DNA of 64,000 nt from Nilaparvata lugens. Its lineage: Eukaryota > Arthropoda > Insecta > Hemiptera > Delphacidae. The stretch lies in contig NC_052518.1 in assembly GCF_014356525.2 (NCBI RefSeq), forward strand, positions 7,582,869 through 7,646,868, written 5' to 3'. The translations under genes were made by a program, and so were the position numbers. This document shows positions 22,301-37,300 of the stretch, one piece after another. Below the pieces are notes generated by a model. It ran no database searches. It was not told the DNA's origin and saw only the letters and a list, made by a program, of their open reading frames with translations. Positions within the stretch are counted from its first letter, which is position 1. Each line of letters starts with the position of its first letter.

Positions 22301-25300
22301 CAATGAAATTTATAATTTAAATAGTTATTATTGTTATAAGTGGAATTCTTTTATGCCAAAAATTCTGACCTAAAATTGACTAGAGAAATACACGTAACTT
22401 GGATGAAGGAAACAAACTTGATCAATAACAAGATGCATCACAGTTCAACAGATAGGGTTTAGAATTTAGAGTGTTTCAGGAAATCTATAGAAGTTCACAT
22501 GTGATTGGACAATCTCATTTTTATATATTACTAGAAAAAGTGTTGATGAATCATTTCAATTATCATTGCAATGAATAATTATTAACGTTTTATAGAGTCT
22601 GTCAGAATCGCACGTGATAGCATAAGAAAGTAATGATGTCACCTCATTTATATATTTGTAATAGTTTTATATATTGAGGCTGTGCAACTTTCAGTTGAGT
22701 TATTTTTGGTAATTTTCAGTAAATTGAATAACTTTCTCAAAAACTGGTATTTTCGATTTTTTGAATAACTTTCTTAAAAACTAGTATTTTCGATTTTTTG
22801 AATAACTTTCTCAAAAACTGGTATTTTTGATTTTTTTTTTGTTTTATTCAATCAACAAAAACATGAAGAATTTATCGTCTGAATCTCATTGATTAATCTC
22901 CTATCGAATTCGAAATAATAATAATAATAATAATAAAAGCTTTATTTACATTCATTAATTGAACAAAAGCCTCTCTTTATGAGGTAATTGTGGTTGGCAA
23001 AAATTTTCGAATATTTACAGATTTACAATTTGTATTTAAATTTTTCTCGTAATCATTGTCTGGCTTCTTCTAGATTGCTATAATAATTTATAACTTTTCC
23101 ACTATTTTACTCCAAAGTTGCCTGTCTCGTGCAGTGGTTGCCCAAGCATCTCCTACTCTCTGGCACAGCTCGTCCCTCCATCGTATTGGTGGCCGTCCTC
23201 TGCTCCTGGTCCTGTCTCGTGGCACCCATTCAGTGCAAATTCTGGTCCAGCGGTCTTTATCCATTCTCGCGACGTGGCCTGCCCATTTCCACTTCAATAC
23301 GTGAGCCTCTTTCTGAAGATACTTTACGCGCATTCTTCCTAGTATTTCGGTGTTTCTTGTGCGTTGGTTCAGACGAATACGAAGAATACTACGTAGCATT
23401 TTTGTTTGAGTAGTTTCTAGTTTCTTGTCCAAGTACTCGGTGAGCGCCCATGTTTGCGCTCCATATAATATCGCAGGATATATGCACATGGTCAATGCTT
23501 TGGCTTTAAGGGTGTTGGAATAGTCGCCCTTAAATATTCTTCTCAACGACCAATACTTCTTCCATGACTTATCAATCCTGTGCTTGACTTCTTTGGATGC
23601 TCTGTTTGTGAAAGACAATATTTGGCCTAAAAATTCGTAATCCTCCACATAGTCAATGTTGCCACAGTTTACTTCAATCCTAGTTTTTTCGGAATTTGTC
23701 ATTAACCTCGTTTTCTGAGCGTTTAGGTGTAAGCCCATCACTTCACTAGCGTCAATCAGTTCCATGAGCATTCCCTTCATTTCCTCAGCGCTCTCTGACA
23801 CCAACATTACGTCGTCCGCGAATCTTAGATTTGACAGTTTTCTTCCATTGATTCGGAGTCCCTTTTCCTCCCAGTTTAATCTGCGGAATATGTACTCTAA
23901 GCAGGAATTGAAGATGAGTGGAGAGAGTGGGCAGCCTTGCTTCAGTCCTTTTTCGATTTTTATGTCTTTTCCTCGTCTCTCCAGCTCTACATAGATTACT
24001 GTATTTTCATATAAACTCTTGATTACTTCTATGTAGTTTATGTCGATGCCAGACTCCTCTAGGGCATCTCACATCCTGCTGTGATTGAGACTATCAAACG
24101 CCTTGTGGAAATCCACAAGACCTAGGTAGAGTGGTATGTTGTATTCGATGGCTTTCTCTATGATCTGATTTGCAGTTTGAAGATGGTCAGTTGTGGAGTA
24201 TCCTGGTCTGAATCCTGCTTGCTCGGTGGGGTAGTTTTCGTATATTTTATTCAACAATCTGTTCTTTATTATTGAAGCGAATAGCTTATAAATTACTGAG
24301 GGGAGAGTGATTGGTCTATAGTTTTTTATATCCAGTCTTGATCCTTTTTTGAACAATATAATTACTTTATTTCTTCTCCATGCTGAAGGTATTGATTTTT
24401 CGCGCAGGATTTTGTTGAATAACAATTTAAGGGGTTGCAGGAGTTTTTCTATTCCTATTATCAATGATTCGCTTGTTATTCCGTCCTCGCCAGGTGCTTT
24501 TCCTTTCTTTTGGCTTTTTATAGCATTTATTATTTCTGCCTCTATTATCTCCAAATCTTCAGAATCACTGCCGTTTGTTTGTTGATTTTCAATCACTTGT
24601 TGGATTTCATGCGTGGTGTCCCTCTTATATAATTCTTTATAGAACTCAGAGACGTGATCTATGATTTGATTTCTTGCCGTTGTGATGCCATCATCAGTAT
24701 TTAATTTAGCGATCCATTTTGTTTTTGTAGTACTCAGTACTTTAATAATTATTTTTGTTGACAAAGAAGCCAACTCCTCTATTTCCTCTTGTGGCTGCTG
24801 AGTGACAGAATACATGCCCACTATTTCGCTCCCCTATTTCTTCATAGCTTCTTCTGATCTCCGCTAAGCCTAACACATCCCATTCAATTTCATTCATTGC
24901 TTGTTCAAGCTCCATAATTTTCTCTTCCCCTAGAACTGTCCTCGCGTTGTATGTGCCAATGTGTATAACTTTATATTTTGTATTTGAGCTGTTCCTTTCG
25001 TATTTCTGAATAGATTCGGTCCTATTTTTCCTCTGTATCTGCTATGTGGTATTTTTTTCGGTCTTTTGACATGATGCATCACAGTTCAACAGATAGGGTT
25101 TAGAATTTAGAGTGTTTCAGGAAATCTATAGAAGTTCACATGTGATTGGACAATCTTCATTTTTATATAATTCTAAAAAGTGTTGATGAATTATTTCAAT
25201 TATCATTGCAATGAATTTATTAACGTTTTATAGAGTCTGTCAGAATCGCACGTGATAGCATAAGAAAGTAATGATGTCACCTCATTTATATATTTGTAAT

Positions 25301-28300
25301 GTTTTATAATTGAGGCTGTGCAACTTTCAGTTGAGTTATTTTTGGTAATTTTCAGTAAATTGAATAACTTTCTCAAAAACTGGTATTTTCGATTTTTTGA
25401 ATAACTTTCTTAAAAACTAGTATTTTCGATTTTTTGAATAACTTTCTCAAAAACTGGTATTTTTGATTTTTTTTTTGTTTTATTCAATCAACAAAAACAT
25501 GAAGAATTTATCGTCTGAATCTCATTGATTAATCTCCTATCGAATTCGAAATATTCTGTCCCAAAAATTAAAACTTTTGGCGCTCATATCTCAAAAAGTA
25601 ATGATCGGAAAAAATGTTTTCTTGAGAAAACGTTTTCATTTTAATAGCTTGATGATATACACATCGAAAAGCTTCAAAAAATATCACCAGTAGGAAGTTT
25701 ATTTTGAGCCTTTGCACCGCCTTAATGAAAACTTATTATAATAATTTGAATTTAATTATCACCTTCGTATAGCCAGTCAGGAGCGCCATTACTGACCACA
25801 CCAGGCACGGCCGTTGAACTGACTCGAAATGATTTCTCGTGTTTGTCGGGTGATGGCTTGTAGTAGATGTCATAGTTGTAGACCATTAGAAGGCCGTGAC
25901 CTCGTGGGGTCCACTCAGCATGCAGAAGGTAAGGATGGTCGGAATCGTCAGGTGTCACCAAAAGAGGGTATGTTATCCTGTTGGAACCAAACAAGCATAA
26001 TTTTAGAAANNNNNNNNNNNNNNNNNNNNNNNNNNNNNNNNNNNNNNNNNNNNNNNNNNNNNNNNNNNNNNNNNNNNNNNNNNNNNNNNNNNNNNNNNNN
26101 NNNNNNNNNAAGCACATTTGACTCTCCTCAGACCCACAGCGCTTTGTTGCATTCAGGTTCCTCTGATTAAAAACAGAAATTTGATAGATTAGTTGAGATT
26201 GATTATCAAAAGATTGACATAGTTAGATCTTTTTCGCCACACTGCACAAAAGCACTGTTTTCCAGTCCCTACGTAATCTGGAAGACATTGTTTGCAGACG
26301 ACTCTCATCTGACGTCAGAACAGTTTTTTTTCCGGCCTAGGCCGGAAAGAGTACCCTTTCCAGCCGCTAACATGGAACTAAGAAAGGTGATCAAAAAACT
26401 TTTCATTATTGTGGTTCATTATTCAATAATTAAAACATTTATAATAATATCATCTCATTGTCATTTGAAAGAATTAAAAAGTATACTCAACCTCCCACAT
26501 AATTGAAATCATCTCTTAGGTATTTAGACAAAAATCAGAATAAAAAAATAAAAATACTTGGACAATTTCCTGATATTCAGATTACCTCAGATTTTCTAGA
26601 GCTATCACCTTCCACTTCTGCTTTCGGAAGTGCTTAGTAAACAACTATTCTCATATATATATTGTTTATTTTTCGGCCTACGGCCTCGGACTTGAAAACC
26701 GATTTCGAGCCAAAAAAATCTCATTTTCTGCTCTAGGTGCGAAATATACTATTTCGAGTAATCTTACAACTGAATCATCGTGGATATGAATGAACGAGAC
26801 CAAATGATGAATGAATATCGTAAAACTGATTAAGCCCTAAGGCAACACCACCAGAAGAGTCAGGTCGGATACAGATTCTACTATTTCCTCTTCTTCTCTT
26901 TATTCTCCTCCATCCATCTTCTCTCCTTTTCTCCTCCCTCTTCTTTTTCTCATTCTCCTCCATTTCTTCCACTTCACCCTCCTTTTTCAATTTTTTGAAG
27001 ATTTAAAATACTTGATGTTCAGTGTGATTCATCGTCAGCATGCTCAGGATTTCAATGAAATTATAATGAATAGTTATTCATATAGTAATCTAGTTATTAT
27101 TGTTATAAGTGGAATTCTTTTATGCCAAAAATTATGACCTAAATTGACTAGAGAAATACACGTAACTTGGATGAAGGAAACAAACTTGATCAATAACAAG
27201 ATGCATTAAACAGATTACAGTTCAACAGATAGGGTTTAGAGTTTAGAGTGTTTCAGGAAATCTATTGAAGTTTACATGTGATTGGACAATCTCATTTATA
27301 TATTACTAGAAAAAGTGTTGATGAATTATTTCAATTATTATTGCAATGAATAATTAAGGTTTTATAGAGCCTGTCAGAATCCCTTGTGATAGCATAAGAA
27401 AGTAATGATGTCACCTCATTTATATATTTGTAATAGTTGATATATTAAGGCTGTGCAACTTTTAGTTGAGTTATTTTTGGTAATTTTTAGTAAATTGAAT
27501 AACTTTCTCAAAAACTGATATTTTCAATTTTTTTGTTTTATTCAATCAACAAAAACATGAAGAATTTATCGTCTGAATCTCATTGATTAATCTCCTATCA
27601 AATTTGAAATGTTCTGTCCCAAAAATTTAAACTTTAGGCGCTCATATCTCAAAAAGTAATGATCGGAAAAAAATGTTTTCTTGAGAAAACGTTTTCATTT
27701 CAATAGCTTGATGATATACACATCGAAAAGCTTTAGAAAATATCACCAGTAGAAAGTTTATTCTTAGCCTTCGCACCGCCTTAATGGAAACTTATTATTG
27801 AATGAATAATTTAAATTTAATTATCACCTTCGTATAGCCAGTCAGGAGCGCCATTACTGACCACACCAGGCACGGCCGTTGAACTGACTCGAAATGATTT
27901 CTCGTGTTTGTCAGGTGATGGCTTGTAGTAGATGTCATAGTTGTAGACCATTAGAAGGCCGTGACCTCGTGGGGTCCACTCAGCATGCAGAAGGTAAGGA
28001 TGGTCGGAATCGTCAGGTGTCACCAGAAGAGGGTATGTTATCCTGTTAGAACCAAACAAGCATAATTTTAGAAAAATTACATTCGAGTCAGAAATGTTGT
28101 GAAGTTGTTATAATTTGTTTTAGCCAAACTTGATGAGCTGTTTCGGACATCATATATATCATGTAGGTCGAAAGAGATCAGTTTTCGATGAGATCAGCTG
28201 GAGATACGAAAATGTTTTCTTTGCCGCCCTAGGGCCGAAATGTCCACTTTCGGCCCTAGGGTGGAAAAGAATATGACCTTGAAAAACAGCTGATTCAATT

Positions 28301-31300
28301 CGTCAAGTTTCCAAGTTCAATTTTGTCAAGTTTTCAGAAAAACAAGTAATCATTTTGTCATGTTTTCAATTGGAAGAGTTTTCTGTTCATCAAGTTTTCA
28401 GTATGATAAATATTCAGAAAAGCAAGTTATCATTTTGTCAAGTTTTCATTCATCAAGTTTTCAGTTCGAAGAGTTTTCAGTTTGTCAAGTTTTCAATCCG
28501 TCAAGTTTCCAGTAAGGTAATTCCAGGAGAGACGCCCCACCTAAGGAAATGACGTCATAAAAACCACTGGGACATCTAGAGGGAAATAGTATTTGGTGAT
28601 TTAACATTCAAATATTAAACATCAAACATTAAAATAGTATTTGGTGGTTATCATTCGTCATCAACATTTGTTGGAACATTCCATGTGGAAATCATACTGT
28701 AATAATTCCATATAACACTAATAAATTTGGCAATCTCCCATGTGTCCGGGTGAGATGCCCTTTCTGTTCGGGAGAGATCCCCATTCATTAATATTGAGGT
28801 AATCTGAGAGATGAGTTTTAACAGAAATGAAATAAGAAATGTATTATTGAGTAGAGAAATTACATGAGTTGATATAAGTGAATCATAAGTAAATCATTAG
28901 TTGCATTATAAAATTTCAATCAGCTTTTTTTCTTTTTAATCTGACGTATTTTCTTGTTGCCACAAATATTACAAAGTTCACCATACATGGTGCATGATTC
29001 ATGAAACCAATGAGAGCATTCAAGACACTTAATCCATCAACACTATCTCTGGTAGTATAATAGTCTCATCACATTCTATGCAGTTGTTTACTCTATCACT
29101 TCATTTTCACTGTTTGAGTTTTCAACTTTGCTCTGTTTTTTCGATGTCTACATTTTCCTCCCTCTTCTTTCTTCCTATTTTCTGTAATTTTTGAGAAGAT
29201 GTATTTTTTTTTTGGTTTCTCTCTCCTGCTTTCTCCTTCCTCCTTCTTCTCTAAACATCAGACTTGCCCACATTCAGTTTCTCAGCTATTTTTTCAACTT
29301 TTTCCTCGTGTTTTTGTTTTTTCTCTTCAAATCATATATTGAATGCCTAAAACCAGTTTTTATTATTCATTTGAACTATCACATTTCATATTTAATTGCA
29401 GTTTGAAATTTTAGGGCAACTCTCCCATACAGTTTGCTTGGGGCATCTCTCCCAGAATTCCATGGGGCATCTATTCTTTTGACAGGGGAGAGATGCCCCA
29501 GCACCATGTCGATACAAAGGGAATAAGATGGCCGCCTACTACATACAGATCAACTATAAAACGACTCACAAAGTTCTCACCAACTACATTTCAATATCCT
29601 CTTGGAAACGTTATTATCAGCCTCAAATATAACACCTTATCTTATAACGAAGGATGAAAACTCAATACTTATAGAATTTTTTTTGATTTTTACAGCCAAA
29701 AATAACAAAAGAAAACGGTCGTAATTCTCTCTATTGTTGACTGGAGTTCAACTGACAGAATGAATGTACTAGAAGAGCCCTCTATCATTATGTTTGAGAA
29801 CTACAGCAAGTGGGGCAACTCTCCCCGTGGGGCATCTCTCCTGGAATTACCTTATGTCAAATTCTCAGTTCGTCAAGTTCTCATTATGACAGATTCACAA
29901 TCTCACAAGTTTTCAATACACCGTACACCAAGCTCTCAATTCTTCAAGTTTTCAATAAGTCGAGTTTCCAGTGAGTAAAGTTTCAAGTCAATTGATTTTC
30001 CATCGTTGAACACTAGATAGGGAATAGGGTTGTGGAGAAGTGAGTTAAAGGTTAGGATAGAAGAAGTTTGAGGGCTTTTGCTTCCAAATGACAATATGCT
30101 GATTAAAGAAGTTGATATATTATTATGATACTGTACCAACTGGACATTCTTATAGTTACAAGAGCTTGAGGAACAGAAAACTGGACGAACTGAAGTTTGC
30201 CTACCCAGGCTGATTCTTGATCAGCTGAGATCTCGATGAAGTGGATTGCACACATACGAGATATAAGTTACTTCAGCAAGCCATTCATGTTACGTTCCTA
30301 TATAGAGGCTCAACTGAACATGTATTTCTCACAAGTATATCTATACTGGCAAGAGCTCACTCACACCACATTACACTGGAAGATTGAGGGATTGTTCAAG
30401 TGGAGAATATGTTGTTGAATCAAGGACTACCGTCTTTAGTTTCAGAATGACGTTTTTGCTTTCATGAAGGTTCTTGGTTGATTATCCTTCCGGCAGTCGC
30501 GCTGTAGTAAAAAGTACAACAGTGTCAGTTTTTTTGCTGCACAAAACTATTGAATGGGGTGGTGTTAGTGAATGAGTCACCTATGCATTCCAAAACTTTC
30601 TCCCTATCACTCCAACGAGTTGCAGTATCAACCGAGCAATGGTTCAGTCTTTAGGTGCCATTAGTCGCGACAGTCATAAGTTGCATTGTGCATAATAAGG
30701 TAGGAAAAGACTGTATACGGGGACTATAAACGAGCCAATAGCGCAGAATTGATGGCTTTGCTTGGTGTACCTTATTGGGCTATGAAATGGTAATCATCCA
30801 AATGTTCATAGGTGTAAAATAATCCAAAAAGATGGAGAAAGTAATTATACAAATTAATAATTGTTGACAGTAGACAGAGTACATAATACTTGGAAAATTG
30901 GATGTTGTAAAAAGTACAACCTGCGACTGCTCGTGTGATTGAGTAGGGCGCGACTACCAGAAGGTTAAACTGTAGAATGACCAGATTTATTTCAACCAAT
31001 ACAACACTACGAATTTAGTTAATCATAACCCTGTTAGCATACATTAGTCAATAATTTCTCTATTCACATTTTTGTTTTGTTATATCTTAATTGTTTTATT
31101 TTGTACTGCAAGTAAATTTTGTCGGTTGGCGAGTCTGTTGCTTAAACCGCCGTTTTTTGACGTTTCTATTATATGCACCGTTAAGTGGGAGGAGAGTGTC
31201 TAGCTGGGCCAATGGCAGGCGTTCATGTCCTTGACCAATAGCAGTACTCGGCTACTAGTATAAATTCTGCTGCTCTTGTATTCAGTTTTAGTTCATCAAA

Positions 31301-34300
31301 GATTGACAATGGTGTAACAACTGAAACTGGCTTTCTACTTTTAATAAAATCTGTAGTTTTTGAGAGATTTCTTAATCTTTTTATCTAATATGAATAATTA
31401 GCACAATATCAACTTCTCAACTACACAAAAAGGAAAAGAGGAAAAAGTCAGTTGGAATGTACCTAACTATATTTGTTCTGGAATTTTGATTACTCTTCAT
31501 TGATTTTAATAGGAGTTGTTTGTAGTATTGTAGTTCAATTGTATTCGGGTCAACCGTATCTGTAATGAGCTGTACCTGAATTTGTATACATTACACGGAA
31601 AGTTCAAGATTTAATTATCATTTGATTCAATTCAATCACATTTAATACATAGGAAATGGAGTGGATATAAAATGGATTTGTACTTACATTCCAGCAACAT
31701 CGTGTATGGAGTAGAGTGCCAGAAAGGAGTGACGGAATAGCTGCAACATAACGGTTACCAGAATGTTAATGGTGAATATTCTCCAATATTCCATACATGA
31801 CATTATTATAAGATTGACAACATAACTTCATTGATTTTACTGAAAATGCAAGAACAGCAGCTCAAGTAGTTTGAAAGGATTGCTTTCTTAATTTTAATCA
31901 GAGAAGATACTTTGAAATAATATTATATTATGATTAAAGGTGCAAAAACCATCTATCTTTGATACGATAGCACGTCCAGAAAGTAAGTTCCGTTTCAATT
32001 TATATCCGCTGCAGCGCTGCGATCGCAGCAGATCGCGGTAGACGCTCTGTATCAATGAGAAGAAACGTGCTTATTGCGAGACACTTCGGAAATTGCGCCG
32101 TGCAATACAGAATAAGCGCCGAGGATTGCTGTCAAAAGGTGTTGTTTTTCTTCACGACAACGCATGACCACACACTGCAAATGTGACGATAAACCTCCTA
32201 CAGGGATTTGGCTGGGACGTGTTTGACCATCCTCCTTACAGCCCTGACATCGCTCCTAGCGACTTTCATCTCAAGTCTTTCCTTGACGGTCAACATTTCA
32301 ACAATGACGACGAGCTGAAAGAAACTGTTCCCAACTGGTTGAAGACACAGGCGGCAAATTTCTATGAAGAAGGTATACAAAAACTTGTGCCAAGCTATGA
32401 CAAATGTCTGCAAAATTTCGGTAGTTATGTGGAAAAGTAGTTTAAGAGTTGTAGAATTTTGTGCAATAAATAACTTTTCTGTATCTGTACACAATTTAAT
32501 TTTATTACCAAACGGAACTTACTTTCTGGACCTACCACGTATAATGAAAAATTCAATCAGGTGAAATTATATGAATAATTCTACAGGGATAATAGTAAGA
32601 AATGTTAGAGGAATCAACTAAAAGTAGAAACGATAAAATGTATCAGTTGAAAAATTGTTATACTCCAATATGAATGATATATTTTTGAATGAATAAAAAA
32701 TACTAATCATTGCAGATGAAGTGGGCTTAAACAAGATAATTGAATCCACCTCCAACCACAAGAATAGAAATCAGTTGAGATAGTTTTATTCACAAAAAGA
32801 AATATAGATTTATCACATGCGTGAGAGAAAAAGTTAAATATATAATAATATAAAAAATATTATATATTAATTATATATTATATATTATTATTATTATAAA
32901 TATATATTATATTATTAAATATATTTAATGATATATTGAATATAATACCTTGTCTAGAAACAAGTCTGTGAGTAAGAAGAGTTTGTTGTTCCAACCAGAA
33001 TTCTCTAGAATCTTATTTAAAGATAATAGTTCAATGTAATAATGCATAATGTTTCATGTAACGCATTATGAAAATTGACATAAATTACATACAAAAATAC
33101 TAAATTATCCTCTCTTGAAATGATAATAATACAATCATGTAACAAAAGAGGAGAAAAGAACATTTTTATCATATTGAAAACTTTCAATGGTTATTCTTGT
33201 AATAATCAAGTACCATAACCAGCAAAACATCAACACAAGCTCCTCAGCAGAAACAGGTCCATGAAAGAGAAGTAGGAAAAATGATATATTCAACAGAAAC
33301 AGGACTATGAAAGAAGAATAGAAAAACCAACATAGAAACATAATAGTTCGTAGGTTACAATTTGGTGAAAAGACACGTACAAAACGTTAGTAAATGTGCT
33401 CAGTAAATGAAAGATAGCCAACCAAAATATCGAAATGTTGAAGCAATGATTATCAACAGAGAGGAAAGTTATTACTACTCATAATTGATGAGGTTGATTG
33501 GAAAATAATGAGGAAAATATGCGATAGTTGTTTAATTTTGTGCTCACCTTTTGTACATTGTGGACCAGCATTATGTATTTCTGGTCGGGAGACATGGAGA
33601 ATTTTGCAAGATTCATCCTTCTCTGAAATTGAAGAAATTTGAACATTAAAAATAACGTTTTACAATCAACAAATAATAGGCTACTCCACTAAAGCACAGA
33701 GAAAACAACAATATCTCTTCTGCATCATCAGTGACCAAAGCCTGGTTATTTTCCTACTTGCCGTATAAAGCTTTTTTTTCAATTCAAAAAATAATTTATT
33801 CCGCACAACATAATATTATCACAAAACATTGTACCATCTAACAATACAAAAAAAATACTAATGAAAATATATGTTTTGCTTCAGATGACAAAAACATAAA
33901 ACGAAATAAATATGAGCACACCTTGTGTACTTGTGTTACTTGTGTGTGTACAAGCACAGCTTGTATTAACAGTGAAAGTAACAGCTGACTGACTGTGAAA
34001 ACTTAGATTCTGGATGCAAATTTCCACAGTCATCCAGTCAGTAAAATATTTCAAGGTTGAGAAAAAATCTTTTTCCTACAGTTACCTTGAAAAGTGGCCA
34101 TTCCTGCACTGATTACAGAACGCAAAGAATCACTTTTCCGCTCTAGTGCGGGAAAATTTTTTTCTGCACTCCAGATTTGCAACATGGCAACACAAAATAG
34201 TTGGGGGTTTTATGGAGGATTAGTGCACGAAAACAAAAATTAAGTTGGTAACAATGACTGTGGTTAGATTTAGATAAGAATCATTTCAATGGCTACCCTA

Positions 34301-37300
34301 CATGTATGATAAAATCCCAATCTAGAAATCCAAAACAAGAATAATGTTCATCTAAATCATAATAATTAAATAATCATCGTTTACGAATTCTGATCATTTA
34401 ATAATAAATAATAGTTCTTTTCTATTGATAATTTTTTTTTCAACTGCAAGCAATGAGAAAAGTTGCAAATATACATTATAAAATTCGAATTTTGAGGTTA
34501 AATGATTACCGTTCGATATCCATATAAATAAAAAAGCATAAGAATACTACAATAAAATATATTCTCTGTTGTCTATGTTATTTTTATAAATATTTTTTAG
34601 TTTACTTTAAGCATTTTTCTCGGTAATTTGAGCAAAAGTCTAAATTTCTGAATCCTGTTTCTGTAGTTTTTAGCTGGATGAAACAAATTTAGGTACGATT
34701 CTTCCCGCTAGGTCGCGCTCTTGTCGGTTCAGCCATCTTGCTCCCAATCAGCTGTTGGCGTGTATTTTGAAGTGAATTTTTGTTCTATCTGTATTTTTAT
34801 GATTCTTGAATGATAAAAATGAGAACTTTGGCTGAGAATTTTCAACTTCAATTGGATTATTAATTTTTAAATGAATTAAGGTTGTTATTAATAACAGCAT
34901 CACACACACACAAACATTTGATGGATTTCAGCCATCATTTCACCCATAATTACCCACTTTTCATATTCAATGGTAACTGTAGGAAAAATTTAATGTGAAA
35001 TACGTGCGCAAAGTTCCTCTGCTGCACTCAAGAAGCCATTCCGCCCTCGCCTACGGCTCGGGCGTAAACGTTTCTTTCGGTGCAGCAAACCGTCACTTTG
35101 CGCACTAGTTGCACAAATAACTATATTATATTGAAGTAAATATGAAGAGAGATAGATGACTGAAGTTGCCAAGCTCCAGGTGACTAGACTACCTGAAGCT
35201 TCGCTCATGTCGATTTGAACAAACAAATTTCGTTGAAAAAGAAATCAAAGCAGCAAAAATAACAAATTGGAAAATATCATCCTACTTTTGTTCAATAAAT
35301 TGGATCCATCTCTGATGGATGAATGCATTTCAGACTACTAATTAAACTTCTAATATCAAGAAGAATAAAGCCATTTACACACGCATCGATCTTTAGACGT
35401 CCATTTCTCTGTCGTCCTTATCCTCCTTAGATTCTACCTTAATCGTCTAACTCTACCCGATTGAATGGAACATGACAAACACATGATACACATCATGTTG
35501 TGTTTGTCAATCTATGTTCAATCTAATAGAATTTATAAGTAAGGTAAAAAATCGGACGTTAAAAATCTATGTTTATGTAAGGCTCAACTCACACTTACGC
35601 GACTCAGGTCGAGAAGAGACTCGATTCTAGTCGAGAGCATGTGTTTTCAAATGGTGACGTCGCAGAGACTAGAATCGCCTGGTCTGAGTGTCACCATTTG
35701 AAGACACATGCTCTCGACCAGAGTCGAGTCTCCTCTCGACCTGAGTCGCGTGAGTGTGAGTTGAGCCTAACTGGTCTTTATTCATAACTAAACTCAAAAT
35801 TGGACAAAAATCATAAAGTGTAAACATAACCTATTTTTTGGACAATTTCTATCTAAATTTGGGAAAGGAACAGTTTTGGGCTTTAAGCCTGTTGTTCCTT
35901 TTCCAATCATTCATGGTTGAGAATGATATTGCATGTATCAATGTATAAAATAAATAAATAAACCGGCTTTTGAACGAGAACAGTTTTGAAGAGACAAACA
36001 TGATAGCTGAGAGGTATGAATACAAAACATCAGTGAGTGAAATCTTCTGCTGAAAAACCTTCCCAGGAAAGTCTTTCACTCCATGTTCGTGATTTAAGTT
36101 TGATCAATATTGGTGATATTGTTCTGTAACAGTTCAAACTCGCATTTTTGATAAAACATAACTGGTTCTGTCAACACTAAGCTGTTCTCCATAAAATTAA
36201 AAATCCACCTCAATATCACCTCCACCAATACAAGAAAAACTTTCATATTATGTTCATAAGACCAACTACATCTACCAAAATTTTTTATGAGATAATTAGT
36301 ATATTATGTTATTTCAAAATTGAGTGTCTTCCATCATAGAGAAACAATAGCATAAGTAGATATCCCATGGTATAGGGCGTTTATGTCGCAACTTTTACTG
36401 TTATCTCAAGCCGATTACTGTCGATTATTGTCGAATTTTACTGTTTCGTTGGGTTGAGAGTGTATGAACGGCACAATATGAGAGTCTGCCAGTGTCACAC
36501 AGCTTCACGAGAAAGAATTACATGAGCTATCGGCTTGAGATAACAGTAAAAGTTGCGACATAAACGCCCTATACCATGGTATATCTACTTATGCTATTGT
36601 TTCTCTATGCTTCCATTCAGTTCGTTTAGGACGTTTCTTTAGTACTTACGAATGTTTGGTTGCTCATGACAACTCTTGAAGTAAGATTGGCAGCATTGTA
36701 GATACTAATTCCTCCCCACTCATCTCTGAAGATGAACTCATCTCCTACAAAATAGAAATATAATACTACTTTTAATAATCAACTTATTATTTATACAAGA
36801 AAATCATGCAATAATCATCAGATAATAACAGGCTCAGTCAGAATGGGTTTCTATCATTGTATTTTTTTGGAAAAAAGGGTTATATATTAAGGGATTATAT
36901 ATATGAAAGAGATTATTAATTTGAGAACTTTATTACAAGAATTCCTATTTCTAGTACAAAATACAGAATGCGGCAGAACCGATTAAACAGGAACTGTAAG
37001 ATATAAATAATAATAATATCGAGTGACCTGGCTGGCTCATGTCTGGTGTCAGAGTTTTCTGGTCACAACTGATAAATTTCAGAGCCTCTGACAATAACCT
37101 AACGACTGCGTTTTAGGCAGCCGGGACCGACGAATTAACGTGTCTATCCGAAGCACGGGAGTGTGAAAAGTGACTCAGGATATACAGAGAAATAATGATT
37201 CATAAATTCTCTGAATTATTGGTAGAACGAACAAATTTATATCGAAGAGATAATGTCCTGAATGTGACGGACTTTGGTTTCAATACATGAAGACGATAAA

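Noticed and set aside
23118..23413. Plus-strand frames over the RTE element
   Set aside because: Antisense shadows of the RT C-terminal region on the minus strand.
27828..28042. Counting both exon 5 copies as consecutive exons of one mRNA
   Set aside because: The junction would read GGA TAA, an immediate stop, and the exon length breaks the frame.
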